Origin: Bactericera cockerelli
Lineage: Eukaryota; Arthropoda; Insecta; Hemiptera; Triozidae
Assembly (NCBI GenBank): GCA_024516035.1
Contig: CM044959.1
Coordinates: 23,604,324-23,668,323 of the forward strand
DNA: 64,000 nt
Direction: 5' to 3'
Position numbers and translations under genes: made by a program. This document shows, piece by piece, positions 46,174-58,569 of the stretch; position 1 is the first letter of the stretch; each line of letters begins with the position of its first letter. A model generated the notes under the pieces. It was given only the letters and a program-made list of their open reading frames with translations, did not search any database and was not told where the DNA came from.

Positions 46174-46289
46174 CTAAGCTGCAGAAGGAGAATCCTCTCA
46201 ATATCTTAGTGGCCATCACAAACTCAAGGCATATGCGTTTACACAGGGGCGGTAAAGTACCGAGTACTTGTAGTTCAAATGCAATTATA

Positions 46290-46580
46290 AGGAATGTTCT
46301 GATATGTCTGGCTGGGGGACGTTAAACAGGGAGAAGACCAGTGTCTCGCTAGAGGACTATAAACAGAGAACAGACTAGCCAACCCTTACAAGCCAGGCTA
46401 GCTTGCAGTTTCCTAAGGGTTTAATGGCTTGTACAGAAAAGTCCAAGTCCTCATGATGGTTGATCGCACATAGAAATATGTGGTTCAGGACGAGCCAACT
46501 TTGAAATAAAGTTGGCTGGAGACCATCACTCACCCCTCCAGCTGTAGCCAAGCTGGCTACAACAACAACAACATAATAAC
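46290..46580 (+). mobile_element. Probable non-LTR retrotransposon 3' UTR with CAA-repeat tail
   Basis: Ends AGCTGTAGCCAAGCTGGCTA then CAACAACAACAACA, typical of Jockey/R1-like 3' ends. It contains two small hairpins (GCCAACTTTGAAATAAAGTTGGC and GTAGCCAAGCTGGCTAC). No coding sequence was recognised upstream. It abuts the 5' flank of the HMG-box gene. Confidence 0.5.
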
Positions 46581-46840
46581 AGAGGGAGAGATACGAGGGA
46601 TGGATGAAGTGAGAGAGAGAGAGAGAGAGATGATAATTTCCAAGGTAAAGGGATAATAAATGAGAAAGAAGTTGGAGAAAATCACAGATATAAACAGGCG
46701 TCTAACAGTGTTTTCTACCTTACCCGAGTGTTTGAAATAAATGAAATATTAATTGGGTGAAAAAAAAGAGAACCTGGATTGGGAAAAAATAAATCAGCAG
46801 TCCCTACATCCGAGAATCCTGATGTGATATCCTAAAATTC

Positions 46841-46878
46841 TCTAGCCAGACTCCTGAAAGACCAGGAGTCTGGCTAGA
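46841..46878. repeat. Perfect 15-bp hairpin
   Basis: TCTAGCCAGACTCCT, loop GAAAGACC, then AGGAGTCTGGCTAGA. AAATT/AATTT extends the stem imperfectly outside. It sits just beyond the coding end of the minus-strand Jockey remnant. Confidence 0.8.
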
Positions 46879-46889
46879 TAATTTTAAGC

Positions 46890-47570
46890 AGGAGTTGATG
46901 TTGTTGTAGTAGTAGAAGTGGCAGAAGAGTCAGAAGTTAACACCCTCCCTGGTAATCTCGAGTTCCAGGAAAAAATCAGTGTCAACTGGGTTGGTCCATA
47001 GGTTGATTGGTGTGAGGTTGGTAGGACGTTCTTGGCAATTAAAGAAATGGTTGGTGTGATGTGGGATTCTGGAACACAGTGGACATTAGTCTTTGATGTC
47101 AGGATCTAATCTGGATAGGTATGAGTTAATGATTCTACTGTGTTCTGATATGAATTGAGCAAGTGTGGCCCTAACCTCTCTCGGTTCTCAGAGGATGTTA
47201 GGGGTGGTTATGTATGAAGGACCCCATGAGGTTTTTATTTGGTCCTAATATTGTTGACTATGATGGTATGGATGGTTGTGAGACTAGATTTGAGTTGAAT
47301 TTTGTGTAAGATAGGTGTGTTGTGAATATTGCACTGGTATTGGTGTTCAGTATTGTGTAGACACCGAGATGGTGCTTCTTGCTGGACTAGATTGCTGCAT
47401 GATATTGGTCCGGTTTGTATTAGCGAGCTGGGGTGTCCAAACTGGACCGTTAAGTTAAGGACCGGCCTTGAGATGGATTTGTATGAAATGACCATTGTTT
47501 CTTTGTACTTACCCCAGCTTGTTCCCGCAAGAGTTAGAAGCAGTAGAACTATAGTAAAGAGACCATGACT
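46890..47570 (-). pseudogene. Jockey-type non-LTR retrotransposon ORF2 C-terminus, degenerate
   Basis: The minus strand encodes pieces of the typical C-terminal region: MVISYKSISRPVLNLTVQFG, later SYLSRLDPDIKD, a stop, CPLCSRIPHHTNHFFNC, then ERPTNLTPINLWTNPVD and FFLELE. The CPxC...HxxxHxFNC zinc-knuckle-like motif and LTPxxLWTxPVxxxxFL are diagnostic of Jockey/BS-like elements. Several stops and shifts disrupt it. Shortly after the coding end the minus strand has CTACTACAACAACATCAAC, the CAA-repeat tail of this group. Confidence 0.72.
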
Positions 47571-49889
47571 AAGAATAGATGAGTCAGTGTCAAACTAGTC
47601 AGTGAATTAGCATCTCCCTTTTCTTTGTTCTCTATTCCAATGTAATCTCTAGTAACTGGTAAAGTTTACCATATGCACAGACACCTGTCAAACTGTCGTA
47701 AATTCCCTTCGTCCTCCTAATCATCTCTCTTCCTTTTCCCTGTTAAGCTAAGGTTGATATTATGTGACCTGACGGTGTCTACAAAATCTATAATTATACC
47801 GAGGTCATAATGATTATCAGGCTTTGTGCTGATGCACTTGGAACTTTCTTTACAGGGTGAAAGTTGAATCATGCTTTTAGAGAATATAGAGCTTTATTTA
47901 CCATGTTTATTTTCCGACCAACAAAATGAATCATACTGTCAGGCGGTCACAGGTCAGACACAAGGCCTCCAGAGCGCTGCTTTAGAAACCTTTCAGTGTG
48001 GCAGGGTGTTTCCCCTTTTCAAGTAAGATATGAAGTAGACACTAATTTCTATAATTAACAATGTAGGCTTTTAAAGCGAGACAAAATCCGGAAGAATTTA
48101 GAAGACATAAGGAAACCTGTAGTCACATTTAGAATGATCCCTGTAGTAAAAAAAGAACTAGGGAGTGAGGAGAGAGAAAGAAAAAATGAAAAAGAGAGCT
48201 ATGTTTTAGTGTCACTCAATTTTCTATTTTAAAGCTGGATTCTGAGGTCATAAACAGATTAGCCATAAAAAGAATTGGAAAAGAAAAAAAAAATGCCACG
48301 TGTTCAAAAGTTATGGACAAACTCAAAATAATGTTTCAAATTGTTTCACAAAAACGGAGAGAGCAAAAACTCAATACTTTTGTTTTTTTATTTCAATAAA
48401 AATAATATGTTAAATCAAGTTCGAAGAAAATATTAATGAAAATGAACTGTTAGAGGGCCGGATAAAATAAAGAATGAAAAATATTTCTGAAAATCAAAAT
48501 TATTTCTCATTGAATATTTCCGAAAATCTTCACGGAAAAAGTAAGAAAATTCAAAAGCAGTGGAGTGTGAAATGCTGACACGTTTAAGTCCCTAAACTTG
48601 AACTAAACAGAAAAAGCATACTAAGACTGGTTTTCACGTTCGATTCCTACTCAGGGCAAATATTTAAGTAATCTAAGACTGGTGGTCATGATTCAAGATG
48701 AATTTTTTTTGGAGAAAAGATGGAAAAAATTCATTGACAAGGATTCTTCTCTCGTGGACTGTAATAAAACTCTCACAACCAGAAAAAAACACTTGAGAAC
48801 GCGTTCTCATGGCATGAAAATCCTTTACTCAGGTAGAAATTGTTTAAAATTAGGAAAATGATAAAAAATTCTGATGTCATCAAGTCACTTGCGACCAAGT
48901 GGATAAAAACACAATGTTGCAAAATCTTATTCAAAAGATTTCCAAGTAAGATTTCGGGCGAGGAAAGATTACGTGCGGCAAAGATGAGAAACATTAAAGA
49001 GGATAGTAAAAAATATAAGATTTTCAAACTGATAAAGGGGAAAAGAGAAGGTAAGAATAAGACCGTAACTTAGGGATAAGAAAAGATTTTGAAGAAGAAG
49101 TACATCACGAAAAGAGGCAGGGAGGTAGAGTCAAATAAGTAGACCAAATTGTGTATAAATAAAATCATTTTTCTTTCTTTCTTCCTTTTTCAACGTTTAA
49201 TTTGTCAAATGAAGAAAAAAAGTCATTGAAGATGTGAAAAGGGAACTTCTACAACGCGCAACGAAGGGAGAAAACTGTTGAAATTTTGATTAAAATTTTT
49301 GCTGTGTATTCGCTGCAAGTAATGCTGGGCATCTCATTAGTATTCTGCTGTCGATAGCGAAATCTTTTGATTCCACACCACCTTCACTCTATCCGGAGGT
49401 GGCAATCTGTTTCTCATCAGTCATCACTTCTTACTCACTTACAGAACAGAACTCACTGAACAGTCTAATACGTCACCAAATTAAAGGTACCGAGCGGGAG
49501 TTATCCATGCAAATAAGAACATTGAAAGATTTGGTGTTTAATGATGGATAAATGGAATCAAAAATATTAATTAAATAATAGTTAAATATTATGAATGAGT
49601 AGGAATACCTAAAAACTAATAGTGGTATAAAAATTGGAAAATGTTCTATAAGAACACGAAGCAATGAAATTTGATATTTTCAAATGTATTAATTAACTTA
49701 CGATGTTTTATTAATTTACTATACTGTTTCAACGAGAATGGGATGACATCCACTGTAAGAAAGTTATTGACACCATACAGTTTGAGAATGATCAGGATAG
49801 AGCAATTTACTTGGGAATGTACGTACTTCATGTTCTGTTGGTACACTCCTGGACAACAATACTTTCCGTATTTCCCTTTCTCTTCGCCT

Positions 49890-50333
49890 GGGAAGTCCAG
49901 TGTGCATGCCTCACACTTGTGTCTGTGGAGAATGGGTGTCAGTTGATGGTACGCATGGTCTGTCTTGCGTCAAGAGTGCTGGGAGCATTTCACGTCACTC
50001 TCAACTGAATGACACTATTTGGAAAGCATTGGTGTCTGCCCGAGTTTCAGCAGTGTTGGAGCCCGTGGGATTACAACGAGAAGACGGTAGCCGGCCAGAC
50101 GGAATATGAATGAAGATCATCTCCGTTGAAACCTTTGGACCATGGTTTGAGGATAACAAGATGTTTGTGAAGGAAGTTGGGTGGTGATTAGTTGAATGTA
50201 CTGGCGACAGAAGGGCTGCTGCATTCCTTAGTCAAAGAATTTCACTCGCCATTCAACGATTAAATTCTGCAGCAGTGATGAGCACTGTGCCAAGATCCTC
50301 AACGATGGAGGAAATAATTTATCTTTGGTCTTA
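49890..50333 (+). pseudogene. Broken 3' end of a retroelement polyprotein
   Basis: Frame 1 reads CMPHTCVCGEWVSVDGTHGL, SCVKSAGSISRHSQLNDTIW and LEPVGLQREDGSRPDG, then a stop at 50107. After a shift, FGPWFEDNKMFVKEVGW, a TGA, then LVECTGDRRAAAFLSQRISL, AIQRLNSAAVMSTVPRSS and a final stop at 50333. The Cys-rich THGLSC, RHSxLND and DGxRPDG pattern followed by RRAxxFLxQRxSxAIQRGN is the C-terminal region of a reverse-transcriptase-bearing element common in invertebrates. I cannot assign the clade. At least one frameshift and one stop make it non-functional. Confidence 0.65.
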
Positions 50334-50373
50334 GAAAATCTTAATAAAATTTGATTATATAAATGACTTGCTG

Positions 50374-50379
<6 letters not shown>

Positions 50380-50410
<31 letters not shown>

Positions 50411-50687
50411 GGTGGGGATGCCCGGGAGGTAAAATCCTCTCTTACTCCCAACATTAAAACTCCCACTCTTATTGGAGTGTGAGTGTCAATGCTGAGATTA
50501 GGACGAATATTGTCGTAGTGACAATAGACAGTGTGGGGATGATGTACACCACTCGGAAAGGGTAGAGGACCCTCTCAGGATGATGCAAACCGACCCACTA
50601 AAAACCCCCCTCATCATCCATCATACACACGAAAGAGGCTGCCCCGGCACCATACAAGATATTACTTCAGGGACTTGCTGTGGACTT
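50380..50687 (-). mobile_element. SINE-like insertion with poly(T) start and 15-bp TSD
   Basis: A T-run (50378-50409) followed by about 280 bp (GGTGGGGATGCCCGGGAGG ... CGAAAGAGGCTGCCCCGGCA) lies between identical 15-bp copies of GACTTGCTGTGTATT at 50365-50379 and 50688-50702. Poly(T) at the left means a minus-strand retroposon. I see no tRNA or 5S promoter in it, so the family is unassigned. It landed just past a broken retroelement gene. Confidence 0.8.
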
Positions 50688-51959
50688 GACTTGCTGTGTA
50701 TTAGAATAAGTATGACTACGTATTAAAAAGAAACATCTTTAAAACCACTCATCCCGTAGATTCCAGAGTTTTCTCGGAAAATTCGGCCGCCATCATTATA
50801 TCCCTGGGATACCTGATACTCATCATCCATCAGCAGTAGAGGTGGGGGATAGGAGGGAGGGTTAGCAGTAGATTATTCCCAAACCAGAGTGTCATTAATC
50901 AAACAAGCAAGTGACACCTTTTCCGTCAGATTTTTCCGAAAAGAAAACAATCTGTACATTCCCAGCTCAGGTGAGGGTGGGCGGTAGGTGGATACTCATG
51001 GTGAACAAGTTTCAACACCACTGCAGAATTTAACTAGTCGGTTGGAAAATCATTCCACATTCAACGTCCAATTTGAAGAATCGATTAAAATATCTTCATA
51101 CAAAAATTCAGTTTTATAGGTGTTACCGTTTCAGAGCTACAGCGCAGCGGAGCGAACAGTGAATCGACTGACTCGATAAATGAGTCATTATTTCCACATT
51201 AATGTATTAATCTGAGTCTTCTGCGTTTCACAAGGTTGGAATATCAGGATTTTTCTATACATATAGGTATAGAATTTTTTTGATCGAAATACGACTAGAG
51301 GTAGATTTTGGCTATCTGTTACCATTTATGCTGTAGAAGCAGTTTTCGGCAGAATCTTCGACTCTCGCCCGAAACATACATCCCATTAAATTCAGAAGTT
51401 TCTAGGAAGAACTACAAATTCCTGAAGAATTAAAAAATAAAATCAGAAACTTCTAGAAGTGCTTAAATCGGAAAGTTCCTGCAACATACAAAGTAATTCA
51501 AGGAAGTAGGTACTTGTTATAGCCCTTACCAATATGCACATCCTCCGTGTGAGATTAGCAGAGGAAAGTAAGTGCTAATGGGGTTGGAGCTTATGACCAT
51601 ATCCTCGTGTTCTCGCGTCATTATGTGGTTGCGAACCCTGCCATCCCTGAGGTAGAGCGACAAGAAAGTTGAGCTCACCGCAAGATGGTATGTTAATAGC
51701 AAGTGGCAGAACTCATTTACAGGGTGACTAAGGAAACTTTCTCTTCATAAAACCATAATTCATTTAACGTTAATTTAAAGAAGAGAAGTCTGGTCCACTG
51801 AAAGATCATTTATATTATGAAAAATGAAATATGAGTACCTCCATACAATAGAATCCATTCTGACATAGTTGAACAAGCCATAAGCCAGTATAAAATCAAC
51901 CGCGACAACAACAACACGTAACAACGACAACATGTACTAGAAGCGACAACACCAGAGAT

Positions 51960-52190
51960 AGACCCCTTTAAGAATACCTGTCCAGAATTTATGAAACCAG
52001 TGAAAACAAATGCCCAAACTGCAAAGGAAAACCAAATGATGTTGTCCACATATTTCATTGTCCAGCGAAACCTGCAACCTTGGACGTAAACTCACTATGG
52101 ACCCAACGAGTAGATGCTGCACAGTTCCTTGATCTGAAGACCAGTAGAGATGCCGATGAGTGCTACAACAACAAAGGTACCTTAAAGTGA
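51960..52190 (+). pseudogene. Jockey-type non-LTR retrotransposon 3' fragment
   Basis: Plus-strand translation after an in-frame stop: EYLSRIYETSENKCPNCKG, KPNDVVHIFHCPAKPATL, DVNSLWTQRVDAAQFLDL. Same C-terminal family as 46890-47570 (CPxC, HxFxCP, LWTxxVxAAxFL). It runs into CTACAACAACAAAG, the usual CAA-type tail. It is 5'-truncated; an adjoining CAACAA-rich stretch at 51903-51935 may be another element's tail. Confidence 0.7.
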
Positions 52191-54119
52191 AAGAAAAGAA
52201 TATATTTACCTATAATTCAAAAGGGAGTATGATTAAATAAGTAATGAAAAATAAGATGCTGAGGAGCGAATAGGAAAAGAAAAGAGGGATTCGAGAAAAA
52301 TAAATTCATTATTCAAAGGACGTCACAAAGGTAAAGTACAATAAAATATTACATAGAGGAAGTTTGGAGAGATGAAGAAATGGAGAGAGGCCAGTAAGGG
52401 GGAGGGGGGAGGATAAATTGACAGCAGAATGGCAACTTGTGTTCACCAGGTGTGCTTGTAAGGAACAAACAGAGGAAACCCTGATCCTGTTCCATCCTGG
52501 GGAGGTAAATCAACTAATACTGTTTTTCTTGTCCATTTAGAAGTGTAACATTAGCGAAGGTTACTAAGTCCAATCAAATTTTAAACAATTTTCTATATTC
52601 ATAAATTTATTAAAATTAGAAACACATAATGGGCCACTTAAACATGTCATCTTATTATTGTTCATTTTTTCAACAACAACAAAAAATATGTAAAATATAG
52701 CATTATTTATTGATGATGGATTTATAGTTAAACAAAGTAAAAGTATATTGGAAAGAAAGAACAAAAAAAGATCTGGCTGGATATATTTTTCACCATTGGT
52801 AAATTCAAGTTATTCTGTTACTTATTTCCAAAGTAAAATAATCGCGAATTCCAAGACAGGAAACCAAGATCATACTTCACAGGATCAAAAAAAAAAAAAA
52901 AAAAAAATATCTTTGATCACCACATGAAAAACATAAAACAGAAAACAAAAAATCACTATTTGGCCTAGATCTGAAGAGGTGACTGTACACAATGCAAAAT
53001 ATTATGAAAGAGCGGACAATACAAGACATACAGGGCGGAGTGGAGAGGACAGCACGCCCAATATTTGTTATGGGTATGAGGGAGGGAGAGAAAATATTAA
53101 CAATAACAGAGCCAGAAAGATTCTCTTTTTTTTCGGTGATAAATTGAAAATGAAATAAACGTTGAAAGCATTTGTATGTTAAAAGTCTTTTTTGATCAGG
53201 TGGAGTAGAGTGATGAGGGTTCCATTTTGATGGGCATTTTATTTCTGTACCGGTTTTAACTTTTCCTATATTCTGATGAAATCATGAAAATAATATGTGA
53301 TTCCATTGTTTTGAGGGTTTTACTGAAAGTTAGATATGCATATTATATTTTTGTGAACATCAAGGTTTGTGATGGTTTTTGAGTATTGAATAGTGAGATG
53401 GGTGTTTCCGCATGAGAAAAGTGACTGTTCTCTCATGGCATTGAAGAGTACTACCTAAGTTACTCACTGAATAGGTAATTGAACCGCTAAAAGCTACTGG
53501 TTATCCCAAGTAAAGCATGAGAAATAATTACCTAATTATTAAAGATTTTTCCATCTCTTTTGTTTTCCTAACAGTTCAGTTCAATGACTATTGGACTCTG
53601 CCTCTTTCCAAACATCCAAAAAGAGGATGATGAAAATTTCTTCAAAAATCCAAACTGAAAAACCTCGGAGTACCTCAAGTATATTTATTTCCTCCCTGAA
53701 AATAGCATCTGATTCTGTAATTCAAGCAGAGACATTTTTTTTTTTTAATATTTGCAGCATTGAATTTGAAAAGAAAGAAAAAGAGAACCCTTCTTATTAT
53801 TCTGTTTATATTTTCTTTTTTTGCTTATTTACTGTTTATTCAATTTACTGTTTTTTATTCAATTTCGCTTTCGAATTAAGCTCATTTTTTGTATCTTCTT
53901 TTATTCGCAAGAACTTTTCTTCATAATAGAAAAATAAGCTCTGTATGCTCGCATAATATGTAGATTTATGCGCTACAGTACCTACTTCGTAGATTTGAAG
54001 GAAAGAAACCCGGGATACCCTGCAGATGGAAACAATCTTTTATTTTACTTTATTCATTCAAACGTTTACCAAAAGCAGCGGATTTATGTAATCTAGACAT
54101 CTACAAGGAGACATATTTC

Positions 54120-54174
54120 CGTCGTGATATGACCATGCAGTTGAAAGCGACATTAAACCCAAATTAAAAAAAAG
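54120..54174 (+). mobile_element. 5S-derived SINE 3' tail fragment
   Basis: GTCGTGATATGACCATGCAG, TTGAAAGCGACATTAAACCC and an A-run match the 3' end of the full copies. Confidence 0.7.
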
Positions 54175-54477
54175 GGACATAGGTAGTAAATACACACAGC
54201 CACATGATCTCGAGTATCGAACTTAAATCATTTTATGTATTTATTATCTACTTTATTCACAGTCATAATTCTTATATGAAGAAAAATTTATATGGGTGGT
54301 TCTTTTGTTTTTTCATGTCAAAACTTGGGTAGATCAGCATTACCAATCCCCAAATTTAATCATTTTCCAATATCCATATTCTTTCTGGTAATGCCTCTAC
54401 TGGTTACTAGGTATTCATACAAATAGCTTCTCATTTTTCCCGGCCATCTATATACTGTAGAGAGAACAGTACACGGT

Positions 54478-54545
54478 GAGATGGGGATTAAACCCAGGTC
54501 ACCGTGTATGAAAATTTGGTGCGCTTCTCACTTGGTCTCGGCGAT
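54478..54545 (-). mobile_element. tRNA-like SINE head, degenerate, minus strand
   Basis: The minus strand contains GACCAAGTGAGAAGCGCACC and CCTGGGTTTAATCCCCATCT, related to the head at 42850-42930 with a damaged B-box. Confidence 0.4.
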
Positions 54546-55160
54546 TATTTCATTATTATTATGTCACAAGGACTCTAGGCAGAAGAAGGAATTTCTATCT
54601 TGCGCTTACAGAACAAGTACATGAATATGGTATAAGCAGTCAGCATCGAACTGCCCATAATCGTAATACTTACTTATGTACATTTGTAACCGCTCTAGTG
54701 AGACATCTACTGTTAGTTACCTAACAGTTTGCCCCATCGAAAGTATATACATAGTAGTGAGAAATTATAAGTAAGTAAAAAAGATGTAGGCCTAACGTTG
54801 AAGTTTGGGGATTCAGTGTAAAGCGTTTCCACCCTTTTCTATTGAAAATAATTGCACATAATTTAAGGACTAATTAAAAAAAGCATTACAACAAGATCGT
54901 GAACTGTTTCTGAGAAAATTGTAATGGTTCCACGTTCCTGTAATAAATTGACAACATCAGGGCCTCCTATTTTAATTAAATTCAACAGCAAAAAAACTTG
55001 AAGTTAATTTGTTGAAGTTAAAATTAATTTGAATAAAATAAAAATAAAAAACCAAACTTATGAAAAGGATACAAACATTTTAGAAGTTCATAGGTATACC
55101 TCTAACAGTAACGCTACTACTTAAGTTACCTGAATGCCATAACAGATAAAAAATATCAAA

Positions 55161-55250
55161 AGGTCAGGATGTGTGAGGTTAATTTTTGTAGTGCGGATTA
55201 CCCAGTTAATGGAGGGTGAAACCCTCGTCGTGATATGGCATGATATGGCA
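55161..55250 (+). mobile_element. 5S-derived SINE body fragment, degenerate
   Basis: TGTGAGGTTAATTTTTGTAG, then AATGGAGGGTGAAACCCTCG and TCGTGATATGG resemble the body; the head and tail are missing. Confidence 0.55.
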
Positions 55251-55399
55251 CGTTCATTCCAAATGAACATATGTCCCTTAGTCAGATCACAATTTTAATA
55301 GAACACTTTTGCAAATTTGAAATTCCTGTTAGTCACAGCAATCTCATCTCTCATCGTGTTATGCCACCTCATGGACCTCAATTGCTACTTTGAGAAACC

Positions 55400-55680
55400 T
55401 CGCCACCTCAATTAGTGATGGGACTGAAGTGAAGATTCTCAACTCGATAAAAATCCACTCAATTATTCCCCAACTCGATTTTTCACTCGATTATCTGACT
55501 CGAATTGAAAACCATTATTTAGTAGAGGAGTTATAATATGAATGTCGCACCACTCGAGTTCTATTCTCTCACTCGCAAGAATTTCATCACTCGAGTATCG
55601 AGTTAGTGGTGGGACTCGAGTAAATATTCTCAATTCGATGAAAATTCACTCGATTTGAGCAAGTGACGATTGAGACGCGA
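55400..55680. repeat. Direct repeat rich in ACTCGA
   Basis: TTAGTGATGGGACTGAAGTG with TTCTCAACTCGATAAAAATC (55412-55464) recurs as TTAGTGGTGGGACTCGAGTA with TTCTCAATTCGATGAAAATT (55604-55653). Between them are many ACTCGA/TCGAGT words. Confidence 0.65.
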
Positions 55681-58569
55681 ATCGAGTCAGTCTTGAGCCA
55701 CTAGTTAGATCCAGATGGTATTAGGTATCCCTCGGACCCAACGCTGGGATGCGTGGGATGGGATGGATAGTTTGATTTTGAAGACATGGTTTGTATCAAG
55801 TGGAGAGTTCCTGGTCGAAGTCCACTTTGGACATTTCTCTGCAACAGTAGGAGTGAAGGTGCTGGTGCAGTGTAGAAGCTTCAGATTCTGCTCTTCTTGT
55901 ACTTTGACCGTTGGGTTTGAGAGAGGACAAGACTCTATGTGCTAAAAAATACTCAATTAAATCTGAATTAATAGTTCAGAGTGTGTGAAATTGATCGTGA
56001 GCGGAGCATGGCCTGAGCATCACACCATGAGCTTCAGTGCGAAATGACCTTTAATTTCAAAGAAACTACGACGGTGTCTGATCGTCTCATTTCCCGGAGA
56101 AAACAGTGTTAACTTCAGGATTTTCTATTTGCGTCTCAGCGGGACCATAAGGAAAGCAACGCACCCTGGGATGTGAGAATGGAAGTCAAAGTCCTGAGCT
56201 GCGCGGGGTGCAAGGCACTGGGGACTAATACCGGAAGCCCCCTGCAGTCAAAGAAACCCTGATATTGCTGTGCGAGCGTTAAATAATGTGTAAAGGAGGT
56301 GTTCGGTGTAAAATGGGTGCAAAAAATTAAATCACTATGCAATATTCATACATGAAAAAAAACGTATAGGTTTACAATTATGTAGGTTTGCTCATAATTA
56401 TGTCACATCTCGCTTAGAAAAAAAGAGTTGCTAATCAAGCTTGTTCTATTTTAAATGTATACCTAATAACAAAATAATGTTGTAAAAAGAAGACAAGACA
56501 AAAAGGCTCCTCAACCGAAGAGATTTCTAAAGAAAGAGAAGCAACGGTAGCAAAAGGGGAGTCAGAAGAGGAATTAAAAAACTGAGACAAAAATGTCTCA
56601 CGGATAAAGTGAAGAAACACTTGCAATGAGAGAAAAGCAAAAAAATAGCAAAGAAAGCACATGAACAACTTTACATTTGAAATCCTCTTTGGAAGGGAGG
56701 ATGAGGAGAGGAAGAGGGGAGGGGTGGATAGGAAGGAAGAGAAATAGGGAGAGACAGATTCCCGTAGGCTACTTTTGTACTTGTGTCAGCCCCTTTTCTT
56801 TTATGTAAGAGTTGTTCGCTTTTCTTTTTCTCTCCAAGTACTTGTGGTTTTAATTACTGACAGCCTCTTTGGTACTCCGAGTCCCTAGTTTCCAAATCAG
56901 CATACATTGCAAAGGTAGTCCATTGGAAAGAGCGTGAGTATGGTAAACCAAACTGTACGGGGATTCGTGAATTTGAATATAACTCATGTAAGTATTCATG
57001 AGTAAGAATGTATCCCACAATTACGCATGAAATAAATAAAAAAATTGTTACAAAAAAGGGCCCAAAACAACAAGTGAAATAATAGAACCATAAGACAATT
57101 TAATGAGTTCTATTCTGGAAGTTTTAATATTAAGATGACAAATTGTAGGCAAACAGCAGCAGAAGGAAATGACAAGGGAGATAGAAATTGTGACAATGTA
57201 AAGATTATAGACAAGAAAGATTTGAACAGCAAACAGTACGAAAAAAAAATATCATATTAATGGCGAAATATATGTTATCGAAATGGGCCTTTCTCAGTAT
57301 CCAAGTGAAATATCTAGTTCGGATTTAAAATACTCGTAATTCAATAGAATAGGTAACGTATTCTACTAAATAATTTGAAATGGATAGGCTTATATTTTTT
57401 TAAAAGTTAAAATACATATAAATAGGTATATTTAACAACCTCACACCCAATGATGTGTTGCCTGTTGGCACGGTATACTGAACACAATCTTTTTTTTATA
57501 CATAGTTTGAGGATGTTGTTTTAGACTGTTGTTTACTCTTGCTACACTTTAGTTTGAGTTATAGAGGTGGTGACGATTTGAATAGTGAATTTAACTGCTA
57601 TGAGGGCAACTTCCTAGGCAATGTTGTTTTCGAGATTGAAAAGTTTCAAAGCATCTTTGAGTGATTGTGCCTCTTGCTCCAATGAGAATTCCCTCAACTG
57701 AATGTCTTCCAGTCTTTTCTATCTAATACTAAAACTTTTGATTCGAACTGCCATTGCTCTATCTAATACTAGATATCTAGACTATTTTATAACTAGTCTT
57801 GTTATCCAATACTAGATAACTAGACTGTTGAAGTTGTTTATGAAAATTCCAGACTTGTTGGAGCCGTAACTAGTAACAACCCCAACACCCGAGGATCAAA
57901 TGCCCAGAAGAGGCGCACCAGACATTGCTCTAACGAGCTGGTGAAAGAGAGGACCAGTGAGAGTGAATTGACGAGCACTCCACTTTTATCAGGTAAACAT
58001 CTCGCTCTTTCTCTCCCTCCTCCTCCCTCATTTGCTCTCTACTCAATTTCTTTCTCTTTCTTTTCACTATCTCCATCTCATTTCCCACTTTTTATCTCTC
58101 CCTTTCTTTCTTATCTCCTCTCTCATTTGCTCTTTCTCTTTCCTCTCTTCTCTCTTCTCTCCATCTCTCTCCTTTAGCTTTCTCTCTTTTCTAATCCTCT
58201 CTCTCTCTCTCACTTCCATGTCCCATTGAATAGGGACCTTTCACTTGGTGTGCTTCCTTTCTCTCATTTGTTTACCCTTTACATTTCCCACTTCAAGACA
58301 TACTGTGATTTTCATTACACACAGAGGAAATCATCAAATATGTATACATCTTCCCCAATGGTCGTGTAAGTGAAATCATTACCTAGCTGGATCAGCACTC
58401 AGCAGTTGTGAGAGCAATATGACCATATTGACCATGTATATTATGTACAGTACATGTATGGACCAAGGGCTCGAGTAAGAAAAATGCTGGTTTCTATGGA
58501 TATTAGGCCGATTAATGGCGATCTACTGGTGACCTTAGAATCAGGTCGACACAAGTAAAGCCATTTTAG

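Noticed and set aside
49434..49480. Possible upstream Ddr exon ending in CT|GTAAGT on the minus strand
   Set aside because: A good donor is present and the phase could fit, but the translation shows no discoidin features and no plausible acceptor with matching content.
53591..53926. 111-codon plus-strand frame
   Set aside because: Composition is Phe/Ser/Lys from T- and A-rich DNA, with no recognisable domain or gene signals.
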